Assembly: GCF_044383835.1 (NCBI RefSeq)
Contig: NZ_JBISEP010000002.1
Span: 62,001-126,000, forward strand
Reading direction: 5' to 3'
DNA length: 64,000 nucleotides
Source: Paraliobacillus sp044383835
GTDB lineage: Bacteria; Bacillota; Bacilli; Bacillales; Amphibacillaceae
How positions within the stretch are numbered: position 1 is the first letter of the stretch; every line of letters starts with the position of its first letter. Of this stretch, positions 1 through 9,434 are shown piece after piece. The notes below the pieces were generated by a model. The model had not been told where the DNA came from. It was given only the letters and a program-made list of their open reading frames with translations, and did not search any database. A program made the translations under genes and the position numbers.

Positions 1-1779
1 AATTTCTTTTGTGTGCTCTTTCATTTCATGAATGAACACTTCTTTCTTCAACTTGCCTTTTTCAATGAGTTCAAGCTTTTTCTCCCATTTAGCTGTTGTT
101 GTAGGTGAGCGTAATTCCTCTGGTACTAAATCAAGTAACTGGCGACCTTTTGATGTGATATAAATTTCTTTACCACCACGTTTTTCAATTAAGAATGAAT
201 TGAATAACTTGTCAATAATATCTGCACGTGTTGCAACTGTTCCTAATCCACCAGTTGATTTCAAGGTATCTGCAAGCTCTTTATTATTCGTTTGCATATA
301 CTTCGTAGGGTTTTCCATGGCAGACAATAGAGTAGCCTCTGTAAAGCGAGCAGGTGGCTTTGTTTGACCCGATGTCTGAGATACTAACTTTGTTTTTAAT
401 ACATCACCTTTTTCAATGCTTGGTAATAATTGCTCTTTTATATCGTCTGTTAGTTCTTCATCATCAAATCGGTGTTCATAAACTTCTTTCCAACCAACAT
501 TCATTACTATTCTACCTTTAGCAATGAATTTTTCTTTACCAATTGCAGCCTGTATTGTTAATTGTTCATATTCGTGTGCTGGGGATAAAACTGCTAAGAA
601 ACGCTTTACTACTAGATCATAGACTTTTCTTTCTTTATCTGTGAAAGTAGATAAATTTACATTTCCCTCAGTCGGGATAATCGCATGATGATCGCTTAAC
701 TTCGAGTCATTGACAAATGATTTATTTGCTTTAATTGACTTAGATAAAATTTTATTAGCTGTTGATCGATACTCGCCAACACCACAAGCTTTTAAGCGCT
801 CAGGAATTGTTGATACAATATCACTTGAAATATATCGAGAATCTGTACGAGGATATGTTAGCACTTTATGTTGTTCATACAGCCTTTGCATTATATTTAA
901 TGTTTCCTTTGCTGAATAGCCGAAGAATTTATTTGCTTCACGTTGTAGTTCTGTTAAATCATAAAGTCCCGGAGCAAACATTTTCTTTCGTTTACGATCA
1001 ATCGCCACAATTTTAGCATCTTCACGACCAAGTGATTTAACAATTGCATCAATTTTTTCTTTATTAAAGCTACGACTATTACTATTCGAGTCTTGCCATG
1101 TTAATTTAATCATATCGGTTAGTGCTTCTATACCATAATATTTTTGTGGTTTAAAATTTTTAATTTCATCTTCTCTTGCCGCAATTATCGCTACTGTAGG
1201 TGTTTGAACACGCCCGCAATTTAATTGTGCATTGAAGCGTGTTGTAAGGGCACGAGTAGCATTTAAACCGATATACCAGTCTGCTTCAGATCGGGCAACA
1301 GCAGCATGATATAAATTTTCATAGGCTTTTCCTGGTTTCAATTTTTTGAAACCTTCTTTAATCGCTTTATCTGTTACAGAAGAAATCCATAAACGTTTTA
1401 TTGGCTTGTTTATTTTCGCCTTAGCAATTATCCAACGAGCTACAAGTTCACCTTCGCGACCTGCATCTGTCGCAATAACAATTTTGTCTACATCTTTTCG
1501 TTGCAATTGTGCTTTCACTGTTTGAAATTGCTTATTTGTCTTTTTCATTACGACAAGCTTGAGATTAGATGGAAGCATTGGTAACTCCTCTAACTTCCAT
1601 GTTTTATATCTTACGTCATACGCTTCTGGGTCTGCTAACGTAACTAAATGACCAAGTGCCCAGGTTACAATATATGTTGATCCTTCAAAATAACCATTCG
1701 CTTTTTTGTTACATTTCAATACACGAGCGATATCACGACCTACTGAAGGTTTTTCCGCTAATACAACTGTTTTACCCAT
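1..1779 (-). CDS. topB: DNA topoisomerase III, 5' part only
   Basis: Type IA topoisomerase that relaxes and unlinks DNA through a transient 5'-phosphotyrosine bond. The gene runs leftward out of the window, so only the first 593 residues are seen; the family is usually about 700-730 residues, so the C-terminal tail is missing. The N-terminus reads VVLAEKPSVGRDIA, the Toprim acidic motif VIATDAGREG lies at residues 101-110, and the catalytic tyrosine is Tyr309 in LTYPRTDS. The ATG at 1779 is preceded by AAAGGGATGG, a usable ribosome binding site. No lesion is visible. The upstream neighbour is divergent, so the gene probably has its own promoter in 1780-1945. Confidence 0.95.
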   Translation of the reverse strand, partial: MGKTVVLAEKPSVGRDIARVLKCNKKANGYFEGSTYIVTWALGHLVTLADPEAYDVRYKTWKLEELPMLPSNLKLVVMKKTNKQFQTVKAQLQRKDVDKIVIATDAGREGELVARWIIAKAKINKPIKRLWISSVTDKAIKEGFKKLKPGKAYENLYHAAVARSEADWYIGLNATRALTTRFNAQLNCGRVQTPTVAIIAAREDEIKNFKPQKYYGIEALTDMIKLTWQDSNSNSRSFNKEKIDAIVKSLGREDAKIVAIDRKRKKMFAPGLYDLTELQREANKFFGYSAKETLNIMQRLYEQHKVLTYPRTDSRYISSDIVSTIPERLKACGVGEYRSTANKILSKSIKANKSFVNDSKLSDHHAIIPTEGNVNLSTFTDKERKVYDLVVKRFLAVLSPAHEYEQLTIQAAIGKEKFIAKGRIVMNVGWKEVYEHRFDDEELTDDIKEQLLPSIEKGDVLKTKLVSQTSGQTKPPARFTEATLLSAMENPTKYMQTNNKELADTLKSTGGLGTVATRADIIDKLFNSFLIEKRGGKEIYITSKGRQLLDLVPEELRSPTTTAKWEKKLELIEKGKLKKEVFIHEMKEHTKEI

Positions 1780-1945
1780 TTGTTCCATCCCTTTCGAGTG
1801 ATACTTCTCTAACTTTAACACAATTTGCTTTAAAAGATGAAATGAACATTTTTTTGAAACATCTATTTTAATTGACAGTAGTAATTTAGAATGAACTCAT
1901 GCTGGTAGTTTATACTAAAGTAACGAAAAGTAAGGTGGTGTATCC

Positions 1946-3283
1946 ATGCGTTTTCTCTATATTATTTCAATAAGTATGTTACTTATTGGATGCAGTACAA
2001 ATAATGATAAAACGTCATTTTCATTTAAGAACCCCTCATCAAGCTATATAACGAAGGAAAAAGATTTGAGCCTGTTTGTGACAACTGACTGGCATTACTT
2101 AGACGAATCATTAACGGACAATGGAAAGGCATTTCAGCAATATCTCGAATCAGGAGATGGCAAACAATTACAAGATATGGATGTTATTTTAGATACATTT
2201 GCTTTTGAAGTAAAGGTAGCAAAGCCTGACATTGTGATTATAAGTGGAGACTTGACTAATAATGGCGAAAAATCGAGTCATGAAGCAGTTGCAAAGCGAT
2301 TAACTAGTCTAGAGAATAGCGGAACAAGTGTTTATGTTATTCCCGGAAATCACGATATCAATAACCCTTGGGCACGTAAATTTAATGAGACAGAACAAGT
2401 CAAGGTAGAGACCATTACAGCGAATGAATTCTCTTCGATTTACCAAGCATTTGGTTATCAAGAAGCTATTTCTATCGACCCATCATCGTTAAGTTATTTA
2501 GCTGCACCTTCTGAGTACGTTTGGCTATTAATGCTTGATACTAATCACTACAAAAATAATAAAAACAAAGGTTTTCCAGAATTAAATGGCTCTTTGTCCA
2601 CTAATACAATCGATTGGATTAAGGCCTGTTATGCTTATGCTAAAGAAAATAATGCTCAAATTATTCCTGTTATGCATCATAACTTAGCAGAACATAATGA
2701 GGCATTTAACGATGGCTATACAATAGATAATAAAAAACAGGTAACAAAACTTTTTCAACGTTATGCTACACCATTGGTCTTATCCGGGCATATACATGCA
2801 CAGAATATCCATAAAACAAAGGAAATTTATGATATTGCTACTAGTGGATTATCTGTTTATCCGCAACAATATGGAGTAATCAATTATAGTGCTACTACGA
2901 AAAACTTAAATTATGAGACAAAGAAACTTGATGTTGCATCTTGGGCAAAAAGAAATAAAAAAAAGGAAAAAAACCTATTACAATTTGACTCCTATTCCGC
3001 CTCTTACTTTGGTGAATTTGCATATCATTTAGCTTATAACAGTTTAAAAGGCACCTCTCTTTCTAATAAGCAAAAAGAGGAATTAGCAAATGAGATGATT
3101 GTTTTGAATCAGCGTTTTTTCTCTGGATCAGAACATTTAAATCAGTCAGACCTCTTATTAGATCAACGTGTTAAAGAGTGGGAACAAATAAAAGATACGT
3201 TTTTATACCGTTATATGCACAGCATTCAAACCGACAGTAACCAACTTGACAATAAACTCCTAATACATTTTCAAAGAAATTAG
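1946..3283 (+). CDS. Metallophosphoesterase lipoprotein
   Basis: Predicted calcineurin-like phosphoesterase anchored to the outer face of the membrane. A short signal peptide ends in the lipobox LLIGC, making Cys16 the likely lipidated residue. The dinuclear-metal motifs are all present in order: TTDWHY (Asp48, His50), SGDLTNNG near residue 100, PGNHDINN at 133-140, VMHHN and SGHIHAQN. At 445 residues it has a long C-terminal region after the catalytic domain. The ATG follows AAGGTGGTGTATCC. The substrate cannot be told from sequence; CpdA-like cyclic nucleotide or phosphodiester hydrolysis is possible. It stands alone, followed by a short hairpin terminator. Confidence 0.85.
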   Translation: MRFLYIISISMLLIGCSTNNDKTSFSFKNPSSSYITKEKDLSLFVTTDWHYLDESLTDNGKAFQQYLESGDGKQLQDMDVILDTFAFEVKVAKPDIVIISGDLTNNGEKSSHEAVAKRLTSLENSGTSVYVIPGNHDINNPWARKFNETEQVKVETITANEFSSIYQAFGYQEAISIDPSSLSYLAAPSEYVWLLMLDTNHYKNNKNKGFPELNGSLSTNTIDWIKACYAYAKENNAQIIPVMHHNLAEHNEAFNDGYTIDNKKQVTKLFQRYATPLVLSGHIHAQNIHKTKEIYDIATSGLSVYPQQYGVINYSATTKNLNYETKKLDVASWAKRNKKKEKNLLQFDSYSASYFGEFAYHLAYNSLKGTSLSNKQKEELANEMIVLNQRFFSGSEHLNQSDLLLDQRVKEWEQIKDTFLYRYMHSIQTDSNQLDNKLLIHFQRN

Positions 3284-3305
3284 GGCTATTCGTAGCTTTT
3301 TTATG
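3282..3305 (+). terminator. Hairpin terminator after phosphoesterase
   Basis: A seven-pair stem (AGGGCTA / TAGCTTT, with two G-U pairs) closed by a TTCG loop and followed by a T-rich run begins inside the stop codon of the phosphoesterase gene. It probably ends that transcript. Confidence 0.55.
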
Positions 3306-3342
3306 TACAATAGATATAAAAATGATAGGAGATGTTGGTGAA

Positions 3343-4134
3343 ATGAATAACCATGAAATTGATTACAAGCTTTATGGTGATGACATGCAATTTGTAGAAG
3401 TAGAGTTAGATCCAAATGAAACAGTCATAGCAGAAGCTGGAAGTTTAATGATGATGGACGATAGTATTCAAATGGAAACCATTTTTGGGGATGGATCTTC
3501 TTCACAAGGGTCTGGACTTATGGGTAAGTTAATTGGAGCAGGTAAACGTGTCATCACTGGAGAAAGTTTGTTCATGACTGCTTTTACCAATGAAGGAACC
3601 GAAAAAAAGCGCGTGTCTTTTGCTTCCCCTTATCCAGGAAAAATTATTCCAATGGATTTAAGTGAAATGGACGGAAAATTAATCTGTCAAAAAGACGCTT
3701 TCTTAGCCGCCGCTAAGGGGGTTTCCGTTGGCATTGAATTTCAGAAGAAAATTGGTACTGGTTTCTTTGGTGGTGAAGGTTTTATCATGCAGAAATTAGA
3801 AGGAGATGGCATGTCTTTCATTCATGCAGGCGGAACGATCCACCAGCGTACATTAGAAGTCGGTGAAAGTATTCGTGTAGATACCGGTTGCTTGGTTGGG
3901 ATGACCGGTGATATCGATTATAACATTGCATATGTTGGAGGAATTAAAACAGCACTATTCGGTGGGGAAGGGCTATTTTTCGCCACACTACGTGGACCAG
4001 GTACAGTCTGGATTCAATCTTTACCATTCAGCAGATTGGCTAGTCGTGTCTTCTCTTCGATGCCCCAAAAAGGTGGTTCTAAAGGCGAAGGTAGTATTGC
4101 CGGAGGTCTGTTTGATATTTTCAGTGGAGATTGA
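3343..4134 (+). CDS. TIGR00266 / AIM24 family protein
   Basis: Beta-strand-rich protein of the AIM24 (TIGR00266) family, whose biochemical function is unknown. It begins NHEIDYKLYGDDMQFVEVEL and is rich in GGEG/FGGEG repeats (for example TGFFGGEGF and ALFGGEGLFF), typical of this family. There is no signal peptide or membrane segment, so it is likely cytoplasmic. I place the start at the second in-frame ATG (3343), which has AGGAG 11 bases upstream; an ATG at 3322 has no ribosome binding site. That gives 263 residues. It is a single gene between the phosphoesterase and a decayed insertion sequence. Confidence 0.8.
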   Translation: MNNHEIDYKLYGDDMQFVEVELDPNETVIAEAGSLMMMDDSIQMETIFGDGSSSQGSGLMGKLIGAGKRVITGESLFMTAFTNEGTEKKRVSFASPYPGKIIPMDLSEMDGKLICQKDAFLAAAKGVSVGIEFQKKIGTGFFGGEGFIMQKLEGDGMSFIHAGGTIHQRTLEVGESIRVDTGCLVGMTGDIDYNIAYVGGIKTALFGGEGLFFATLRGPGTVWIQSLPFSRLASRVFSSMPQKGGSKGEGSIAGGLFDIFSGD

Positions 4135-4187
4135 AATGAATTAACACAATAATAAAAGGGTAATCGGAAAATAGTGTGGAAGGAGGG

Positions 4188-5526
4188 TTAAAATGAACCC
4201 TCTTCCATTGCCTTAGTCAGTGTGGAAAAGTCAGCCCCATAGATTTCCTCATACACCCATTCATAGCCAGTTTGTGCCCAATTTGGAGGTTGATCAGGTA
4301 ACATTTTTCCGAAAGTGACTTCAACTTCTTTGAATTTCTTTTTCTTTTTTACTTTTCGATAGCCTTGTGTAAATATTTTTTTGCTCTAAGGGCTTCAAAA
4401 GAGTAGCCACGACCAACATGGTTCATTGTCTTAATTAAACGGTTCAAGGATTCTGTATAGGAATTTGTAATTGGAGAATTGAAATAGTTGAATATCTCTT
4501 CTTCCCAATTACTCATTGCTTTTATCAGATCCTCAAAATAAGTCATCAATTCCTTAGGTACATTTGAAATCCAGTTTTGGTAAAGTTTATAGGCTTCATT
4601 GATTAATTCAGCCTCATAAATATCAAAGAATTGTTCTTTAAGCTCGTATGCCTGATCAAGTAACGGGAACATATCAGTCCATATTTGCAATTTTATTTGA
4701 TCATCGAAATCATTAAGGTCTTTGCGTCTTGTAAGTAGCACATAACGGTCTCTCATGAGTTACCTACCTTCTTTGGCTGACACATTTTGACGGTTAGCCT
4801 TTCGTATTTTTTCTAAGGATTCATTGGCTAATTTAACAACATGAAACTTATCAATTACGATTTTGGCATGTGGTATCACTGAATTAACAGCACTTTTATA
4901 GGGATTTCACATACCCATTGCTACAAGTTCAATTTTATCAATGTTTTGGAGCTTTGAAAGGTAATTGATAACAGTATCTTTATTACGTTTTCGTAAAATA
5001 TCAATTACAGACTTGTTTTCAACGTCTGTTATGACACAACGATAGTTTTTGAGTAGGTGGATTTCATCAATACCAAGCCATTTGGGAGTTCTAAAGTCTG
5101 TTTGTTCTTCAAGTTCAGCAACGTAGTCATTAAAGATATTACGAACAGTTTTTTCGTCAACACCTATTTCTTCTGCAACACTGGTGAATGTTTTATCCAG
5201 ACTTGCTTCTCGAATCCAATCTATAAGTCTTTTAGTAACAGAACGACTTACATCCATATCAGTAGATTTTCAAAGATGGTTTCATCACATTCCCTGCATT
5301 TATAGCGTTGGCGTTTGGCATAAATACCGATACGTTTCGCATGCATTGGTAGGTCAAAAAATAACTGTTGTTTCTTGCCATGTTTGTATAAGTTTGCAAC
5401 AGCACCACATTTCAGACAGTGTGAAGGAGGTGAAGCAGTTGTCTCAACCAGAAAACGATAATCATCAACAAATTCCTCCATGTCCATTACTTTTAAATCG
5501 GATAGGTTGAGTATATTATTTTGCAT
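4188..5526 (-). pseudogene. ISL3-family transposase, degraded
   Basis: Remnant of an ISL3-type DDE transposase, about 446 codons if repaired. The N-terminal zinc-ribbon is clear (CLKCG at one end, RYKCRECDE at the other), followed by an HTH segment (SVAEEIGVDEKTVRNIF), the first catalytic Asp in LGIDEIHLLKNYR and the terminal NSYTESLNRLIK. Lesions: a one-base deletion near 5265 (ENL|PDMDVSRS), the second catalytic Asp changed to Gly (AMGM), a TGA at 4909-4907 where the family has Trp, a TAA near 4760, and a frameshift near 4347. The C-terminal piece ends at a TAA at 4188. No terminal inverted repeats or target duplication could be identified by eye, so element borders are unknown. Confidence 0.85.
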
Positions 5527-5634
5527 TTGTGATCCCTCTTTATCTATTCAACTCGTACTCACTAAAATTGTATTTATGAATGAAAAATCTACCTTTACAA
5601 ATCTTGATTTAAATATTCTTCTACTAAGGCTCTC

Positions 5635-6357
5635 TTATCTTTTACAGATCTTAATGAAAGCTAATATAGCAATAATTAACGATAGGACTGCATATCCAAT
5701 TGTCCACCAAAGATGTTCACTGAGTGTAGAATAATTACTAATTAGAATATCTCGTGATAATTCAATTGCGTGTACAAAAGGTAAGCTGTAGGAGATCTTT
5801 TCAAATGTCGTACCCAAAAGCGTTAAATCGATCCACGCCCCACTTAAAAATGAAACTAAAAAAATGTAGATGGTTCCAATTCCCTGAATCTGTTTATCCG
5901 TAAATAATGCTCCTAAAAATAAACCAAAACAAATGGAGATAATGGCTGTTGGTAATAATACTATGATATTTATAAAAAGGTCTATCCATTCAATAGATAA
6001 ACCTACAGTCATCGCTACTAAATAACAAAAAACTGCTTGTAAAATAGCTAATGGTATCATTGGTATCGCATAGCCAAGGACATAATCGACCACTTTTAAT
6101 GGGGAAGCCAACAAACGGGTAAGAAGTGCAGTCTGTTTATCTTTTGCAATTAATAATGCGGAAAACATTGTTAAGAAAGCAAAGCCAAAAACAATTATCC
6201 CAGGAGCAAAATTATTTACTTTAAAGATATCCAGAGGAGCATTCTTTTCAATAGTTGTAAAAACAATTAAAAAAATGATTGGTAATGCGATTCCAAGTAT
6301 AATTGACAGTGGATCACGAAATATTTCTTTTCGATTGCGTGCTGCAAAGTCAAGCAT
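5635..6357 (-). CDS. ABC-2 type transporter permease
   Basis: Membrane subunit of an ABC-2 type exporter, 240 residues with about six hydrophobic segments (for example SIILGIALPIIFLIVF and IYIFLVSFLSGAW). I start it at the ATG at 6357, which has GGAGG nine bases upstream and overlaps the end of the ATPase gene by eight bases, a classic translational coupling; upstream in-frame ATGs are badly spaced. It should pair with the ATPase encoded just before it. The substrate is unknown. No lesion is seen. This family includes drug, lipid and antimicrobial-peptide exporters, so export is the likely direction. Confidence 0.85.
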   Translation of the reverse strand: MLDFAARNRKEIFRDPLSIILGIALPIIFLIVFTTIEKNAPLDIFKVNNFAPGIIVFGFAFLTMFSALLIAKDKQTALLTRLLASPLKVVDYVLGYAIPMIPLAILQAVFCYLVAMTVGLSIEWIDLFINIIVLLPTAIISICFGLFLGALFTDKQIQGIGTIYIFLVSFLSGAWIDLTLLGTTFEKISYSLPFVHAIELSRDILISNYSTLSEHLWWTIGYAVLSLIIAILAFIKICKR

Positions 6358-7087
6358 AAACATCTGCCTCCCCATCACAAATGGCTAAAAAGGCTTCCTC
6401 AAATGATGTTGTATTCGTCTGTTGTTTTAGCCCATCAGCTGTACCAAGAGCTTTTAATGAGCCTCTTTGTAAAATACAAATACGATCTGCGAGTGCTTCA
6501 GCTTCTTCTAAATAATGTGTTGTTAAAATAATTGTTATTTTCCCCTTTAACTTCGCAAGATTTTCCCATAGCCCACGACGTGAGCGAACATCCAGCCCTA
6601 ATGTTGGCTCATCTAAGAAGAAAATTTGAGGATTCGTAATCAAACCCATTGCAACATTTAATCGACGTTGCATACCTCCAGATAATGTTTTTGCCATTGC
6701 TTTTTCCTTCTCAGTTAAATGAAATATTTCCAACATTTCAGATGCCTTGATTTTCGCTTCTCTTTTTGAACACCCATATATGCCTGCTATAAACTCCAGG
6801 TTTTCACGTACTGTTAAGTTCATTGCTATAGCGGTTTCCTGTGGAGAAATATTTATCTTGGGTTTAACCTTTTCCATGTTGGTTAAAATACTATCTCCGA
6901 GCACTATTGCATCTCCATTAGTAGGTGCAAGGATTCCACAAAGCATACTAATCAGCGTTGTTTTTCCAGCACCATTTTCACCTAATAAAGCAAAAAATTC
7001 TCCTTTTTTAACGGAAAACTCAAGATGATCGACAACCATTGCATCTTTATATTTTTTTGCCAGCTGGTTCAGTTGAATGACAGGCAT
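6350..7087 (-). CDS. ABC transporter ATP-binding protein
   Basis: Nucleotide-binding subunit of an exporter, 245 residues. Walker A is GENGAGKTT, the signature is LSGGMQRRL, Walker B is IFFLDEPTLGLD and the H-loop is TTHYLEEA, so it should be catalytically competent. The ATG follows the stop codon of the AbrB-type gene directly (TAA-ATG), with a GGCGAGG ribosome binding site inside that gene. The order regulator-ATPase-permease is a compact three-gene operon. The CCAC-type wording of the Q-loop (INISPQETAIAMNLTV) resembles DrrA/CcmA-like multidrug or membrane-lipid exporters, but the substrate cannot be assigned. Confidence 0.88.
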   Translation of the reverse strand: MPVIQLNQLAKKYKDAMVVDHLEFSVKKGEFFALLGENGAGKTTLISMLCGILAPTNGDAIVLGDSILTNMEKVKPKINISPQETAIAMNLTVRENLEFIAGIYGCSKREAKIKASEMLEIFHLTEKEKAMAKTLSGGMQRRLNVAMGLITNPQIFFLDEPTLGLDVRSRRGLWENLAKLKGKITIILTTHYLEEAEALADRICILQRGSLKALGTADGLKQQTNTTSFEEAFLAICDGEADVYA

Positions 7088-7321
7088 TTACTCATCCTCG
7101 CCTTCTTCATCTATTTCTTTGGCATTTAAAATATCATTAGCAAATTGGAAAAAAAGATCTTGTTTTACCAGTGCAATACCTTGTTGTTCATCACCTAACA
7201 TAAGTAATGAATCTCCTGGCTGAATATTAAAGACATCTCTTGCCTCTTTCGGAATCACAATTTGCCCTTTTGTTCCTACTTTGACAGTTCCGAAGATATG
7301 CTTTCCTTTTGGTGCTGTCAT
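7088..7321 (-). CDS. AbrB/SpoVT-type transcriptional regulator
   Basis: Small swapped-hairpin DNA-binding protein of the AbrB/MazE/SpoVT family, 77 residues. The motif VGTKGQIVIPKEARDVFNIQPGD is the typical beta-barrel core, followed by an acidic tail (EIDEEGEDE). The ATG at 7321 has GGGAGG seven bases upstream; an upstream in-frame start would add 14 residues without a ribosome binding site. It is first in the operon with the ABC transporter and so probably regulates it, perhaps along with itself. It is not the global AbrB, which has a distinct C-terminal domain. Confidence 0.85.
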   Translation of the reverse strand: MTAPKGKHIFGTVKVGTKGQIVIPKEARDVFNIQPGDSLLMLGDEQQGIALVKQDLFFQFANDILNAKEIDEEGEDE

Positions 7322-7363
7322 TTCATTCCCTCCCAAGTATGACTTGTAATACTTTTCACACAA

Positions 7364-7392
7364 AGTATACTTATTATTTATATGAATTTCAA
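7364..7392 (-). promoter_or_regulatory. Sigma-A promoter of AbrB-ABC operon
   Basis: On the minus strand TTGAAA (7392-7387), a 17-base spacer and TATACT (7369-7364) lie about 45 bases before the AbrB-type start codon. Confidence 0.6.
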
Positions 7393-7436
7393 GTGTAGAC
7401 TTAAAAAAGAACTAAAAATAATTTTGGTCATATAAA

Positions 7437-7735
7437 ACAAACCAAGCAAAACAAATTAAATGTTTCGCTTGGTTTTAAAATCCGCCTTTCTAGCCAACTG
7501 TTTAGGTTTTTTGAACTTGAACTTTTTTAAGATTCTTTTGACGTATATTTTAAGTGGATGGTATTTTGATTTTTCACTTGTATGATTTCCACACGATAAT
7601 CCGAATACCCTAATAAAATACAGTGATAAGCTTACATAAATGAAAAGTCTTCTAATTATAAAAAGAGGGCTTCAATTATAAAGGTTGTACAATATATGAC
7701 GTTGGTGAGTAAAGAAACTCACTAACGTCATTTTT
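7437..7735. terminator. Two hairpins in a 560-base intergenic region
   Basis: The space between the AbrB-type gene and the HTH-TPR gene (7322-7884) has no credible gene. It holds two strong hairpins. The first, at about 7439-7475, pairs AACCAAGC with GCTTGGTT and then most of AAAAC/GTTTC, with short T-runs on both sides. The second, 7697-7730, pairs TGACGTTGGTGAGT with ACTCACTAACGTCA around a six-base loop and is followed by TTTTT on the plus strand. On the minus strand either could end the HTH-TPR transcript. Near 7801-7835 there is a fragment resembling a dispersed repeat seen at 43.4 and 54.7 kb. Confidence 0.55.
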
Positions 7736-7884
7736 AAATTTAACTTTGAAGTGATGGTGTAATTTTTACTTAACATCTATAAAAGAAGAGGTATAATTTT
7801 TGTTGCGCTACAGAAATAGGCTTGCTTTCCGCAAATAATTCAGTTGACTATTATGACTCACCAACGTGATTTGACGTAGAACCA

Positions 7885-9171
7885 TTATAAATTATCTTTC
7901 ATTTTAATGTGGTTTATTGATTCATGCGCTTGCTTATAACAGGAGGCAGATAGTTTATATTTTCTATTCTCGTAATAATAATCCCCCATTAATAACATAT
8001 ATCTACTATACTGCTTGTACTGCTCTTTTTGTTTTAAAAACGGTAGTACGGTTTTTTCCATCAACACTTCAAATGTCTGATCAAAACCATAAATAAGATA
8101 GTAATACGCTTTTAACTCATACACATAATTAATTGGTAGTACATGCTCTATCATCTCTGCGAAGGATGTTGCCTCTTCATACCATTGTTTTGCTTGCTCC
8201 AATTGTTTTTGGTCTACATATATCTTCACTAAACATAACATCGCCCTAAACTGCTCAACGTACTCATTACCTTTAGCAACTTGATACGATTTTTTAAAGT
8301 ATAGAATTGCTTTATCCGTCTCATTATTTCTATTGTACAATTCACCTAATTCACGATTGCATGATGCCAAAACAGCATCATCTTTATATCTATCTAGAAT
8401 AGAAAAGGCTAATTGAAAACTATTTTTTGCCTTTTCCATTTCATTCATGCGTGTATAAGCAACACCTTTAATCATCTGGCATTCTGCACATCGTCTTAAT
8501 TGATATGTATTACGATAGAATTCTAATGTTTTTTTTACATACACCATTGTATGATATGTAAAATAAACTTTTGTAGAAAGTTTTGCAATTCGAAAGTACA
8601 AGTCGTGTATTTCCTCATTATAATTTTTTAATTGTAAACTAATTACCTCTTCCGCACGTCTTAATTGCCCATATGCCTTTAAAAAGGATAGCTCTACATC
8701 AAAAAAATAACAGCCCGAAAACTTGTACCAATAATACTTTTCTACTTCATTGAATTTGTAATGATATTGCTTCAAGATACGATATACACTGGTTGCTTTT
8801 TCGTATTGTTTAGATATAACATAATAATAAAGGCGATGTAAATCAGTTAACCAGTATAAATCAGCATCAATAACCTTTTCCATATCATCTTTTAACAATT
8901 GGTATGTATGATGTGCTTTCTCGATATCTCCCAATAACAACTCTTTATGCCATTGGTCACTGAGTTGATAAATTTTCTCATCATGTGTACGAACAGGGTT
9001 GATGTTTAGCTTTTTACATAATTGTTGTATCGCCTCTGAATTTGCTTCTGCATTATCATGTTCGATCTTAGATAAATATGACACGGATACAACACCGGAT
9101 GCCAATTCTTCCTGTGTCATGTTTGCTTTCATGCGATAATATTTTATTTTATTACCAATTCCAGTGGTCAA
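7885..9171 (-). CDS. HTH-TPR regulator, RRNPP (Rap/PlcR-like)
   Basis: Probable peptide-sensing transcription factor. An N-terminal XRE-type helix-turn-helix (IKYYRMKANMTQEELASG, then VSYLSKIEHDNA) is followed by about 350 residues of helical TPR-like repeats, for example YTRMNEMEKAKNSFQLAFSI and KSYQVAKGNEYVEQF. This is the architecture of RRNPP proteins, which bind short secreted peptides in their TPR groove. I place the start at a TTG (9171), nine bases after AGGGGA; a GTG at 9180 is too close to that site. A signal-peptide gene was not found downstream. A perfect 20-base tandem repeat lies in its leader. Target genes are unknown. Confidence 0.75.
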   Translation of the reverse strand: MTTGIGNKIKYYRMKANMTQEELASGVVSVSYLSKIEHDNAEANSEAIQQLCKKLNINPVRTHDEKIYQLSDQWHKELLLGDIEKAHHTYQLLKDDMEKVIDADLYWLTDLHRLYYYVISKQYEKATSVYRILKQYHYKFNEVEKYYWYKFSGCYFFDVELSFLKAYGQLRRAEEVISLQLKNYNEEIHDLYFRIAKLSTKVYFTYHTMVYVKKTLEFYRNTYQLRRCAECQMIKGVAYTRMNEMEKAKNSFQLAFSILDRYKDDAVLASCNRELGELYNRNNETDKAILYFKKSYQVAKGNEYVEQFRAMLCLVKIYVDQKQLEQAKQWYEEATSFAEMIEHVLPINYVYELKAYYYLIYGFDQTFEVLMEKTVLPFLKQKEQYKQYSRYMLLMGDYYYENRKYKLSASCYKQAHESINHIKMKDNL

Positions 9172-9197
9172 CGTATTCACTCCCCTAGCAATTCTAC

Positions 9198-9245
9198 TGT
9201 TGATTAGTTATGACATTTGTTGATTAGTTATGACATTTTATTATA
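9198..9245 (-). promoter_or_regulatory. TATAAT box and 20-base tandem repeat in leader
   Basis: TGTTGATTAGTTATGACATT occurs twice in direct succession (9198-9217 and 9218-9237, plus-strand reading). On the minus strand a TATAAT box (9245-9240) lies just upstream of the repeats, so they fall in the transcribed leader of the HTH-TPR gene. The matching -35 position (TAGTAG) is poor, consistent with an activated promoter, although that is inference. Confidence 0.55.
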
Positions 9246-9434
9246 ATCACTTATTAAGACGGCTACTAAACATCAAACGTTCCCGATTTTAATAAAACTC
9301 TTATAAAATTATTTTTATATTTTATATTTAATAATAGTTATTTTCTTTATTTAGGAAACTTGTTAGATTGACTAAAGTTTATTTATCGCTTAAGCTATCT
9401 TTGATTATGAATTTTCTGGAGGAATAATAAATCT

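Noticed and set aside
5527..5634. Terminal inverted repeat and target duplication of the ISL3 element
   Set aside because: I compared both flanks (4141-4190 and 5527-5580) and found no convincing inverted match.
7707..7775. A 34-codon minus-strand frame (starting MLSKNYTITS) downstream of the RRNPP-type gene, as a signalling peptide
   Set aside because: It has no ribosome binding site, overlaps the strong hairpin at 7697-7730, and lacks a secretion-type hydrophobic stretch.
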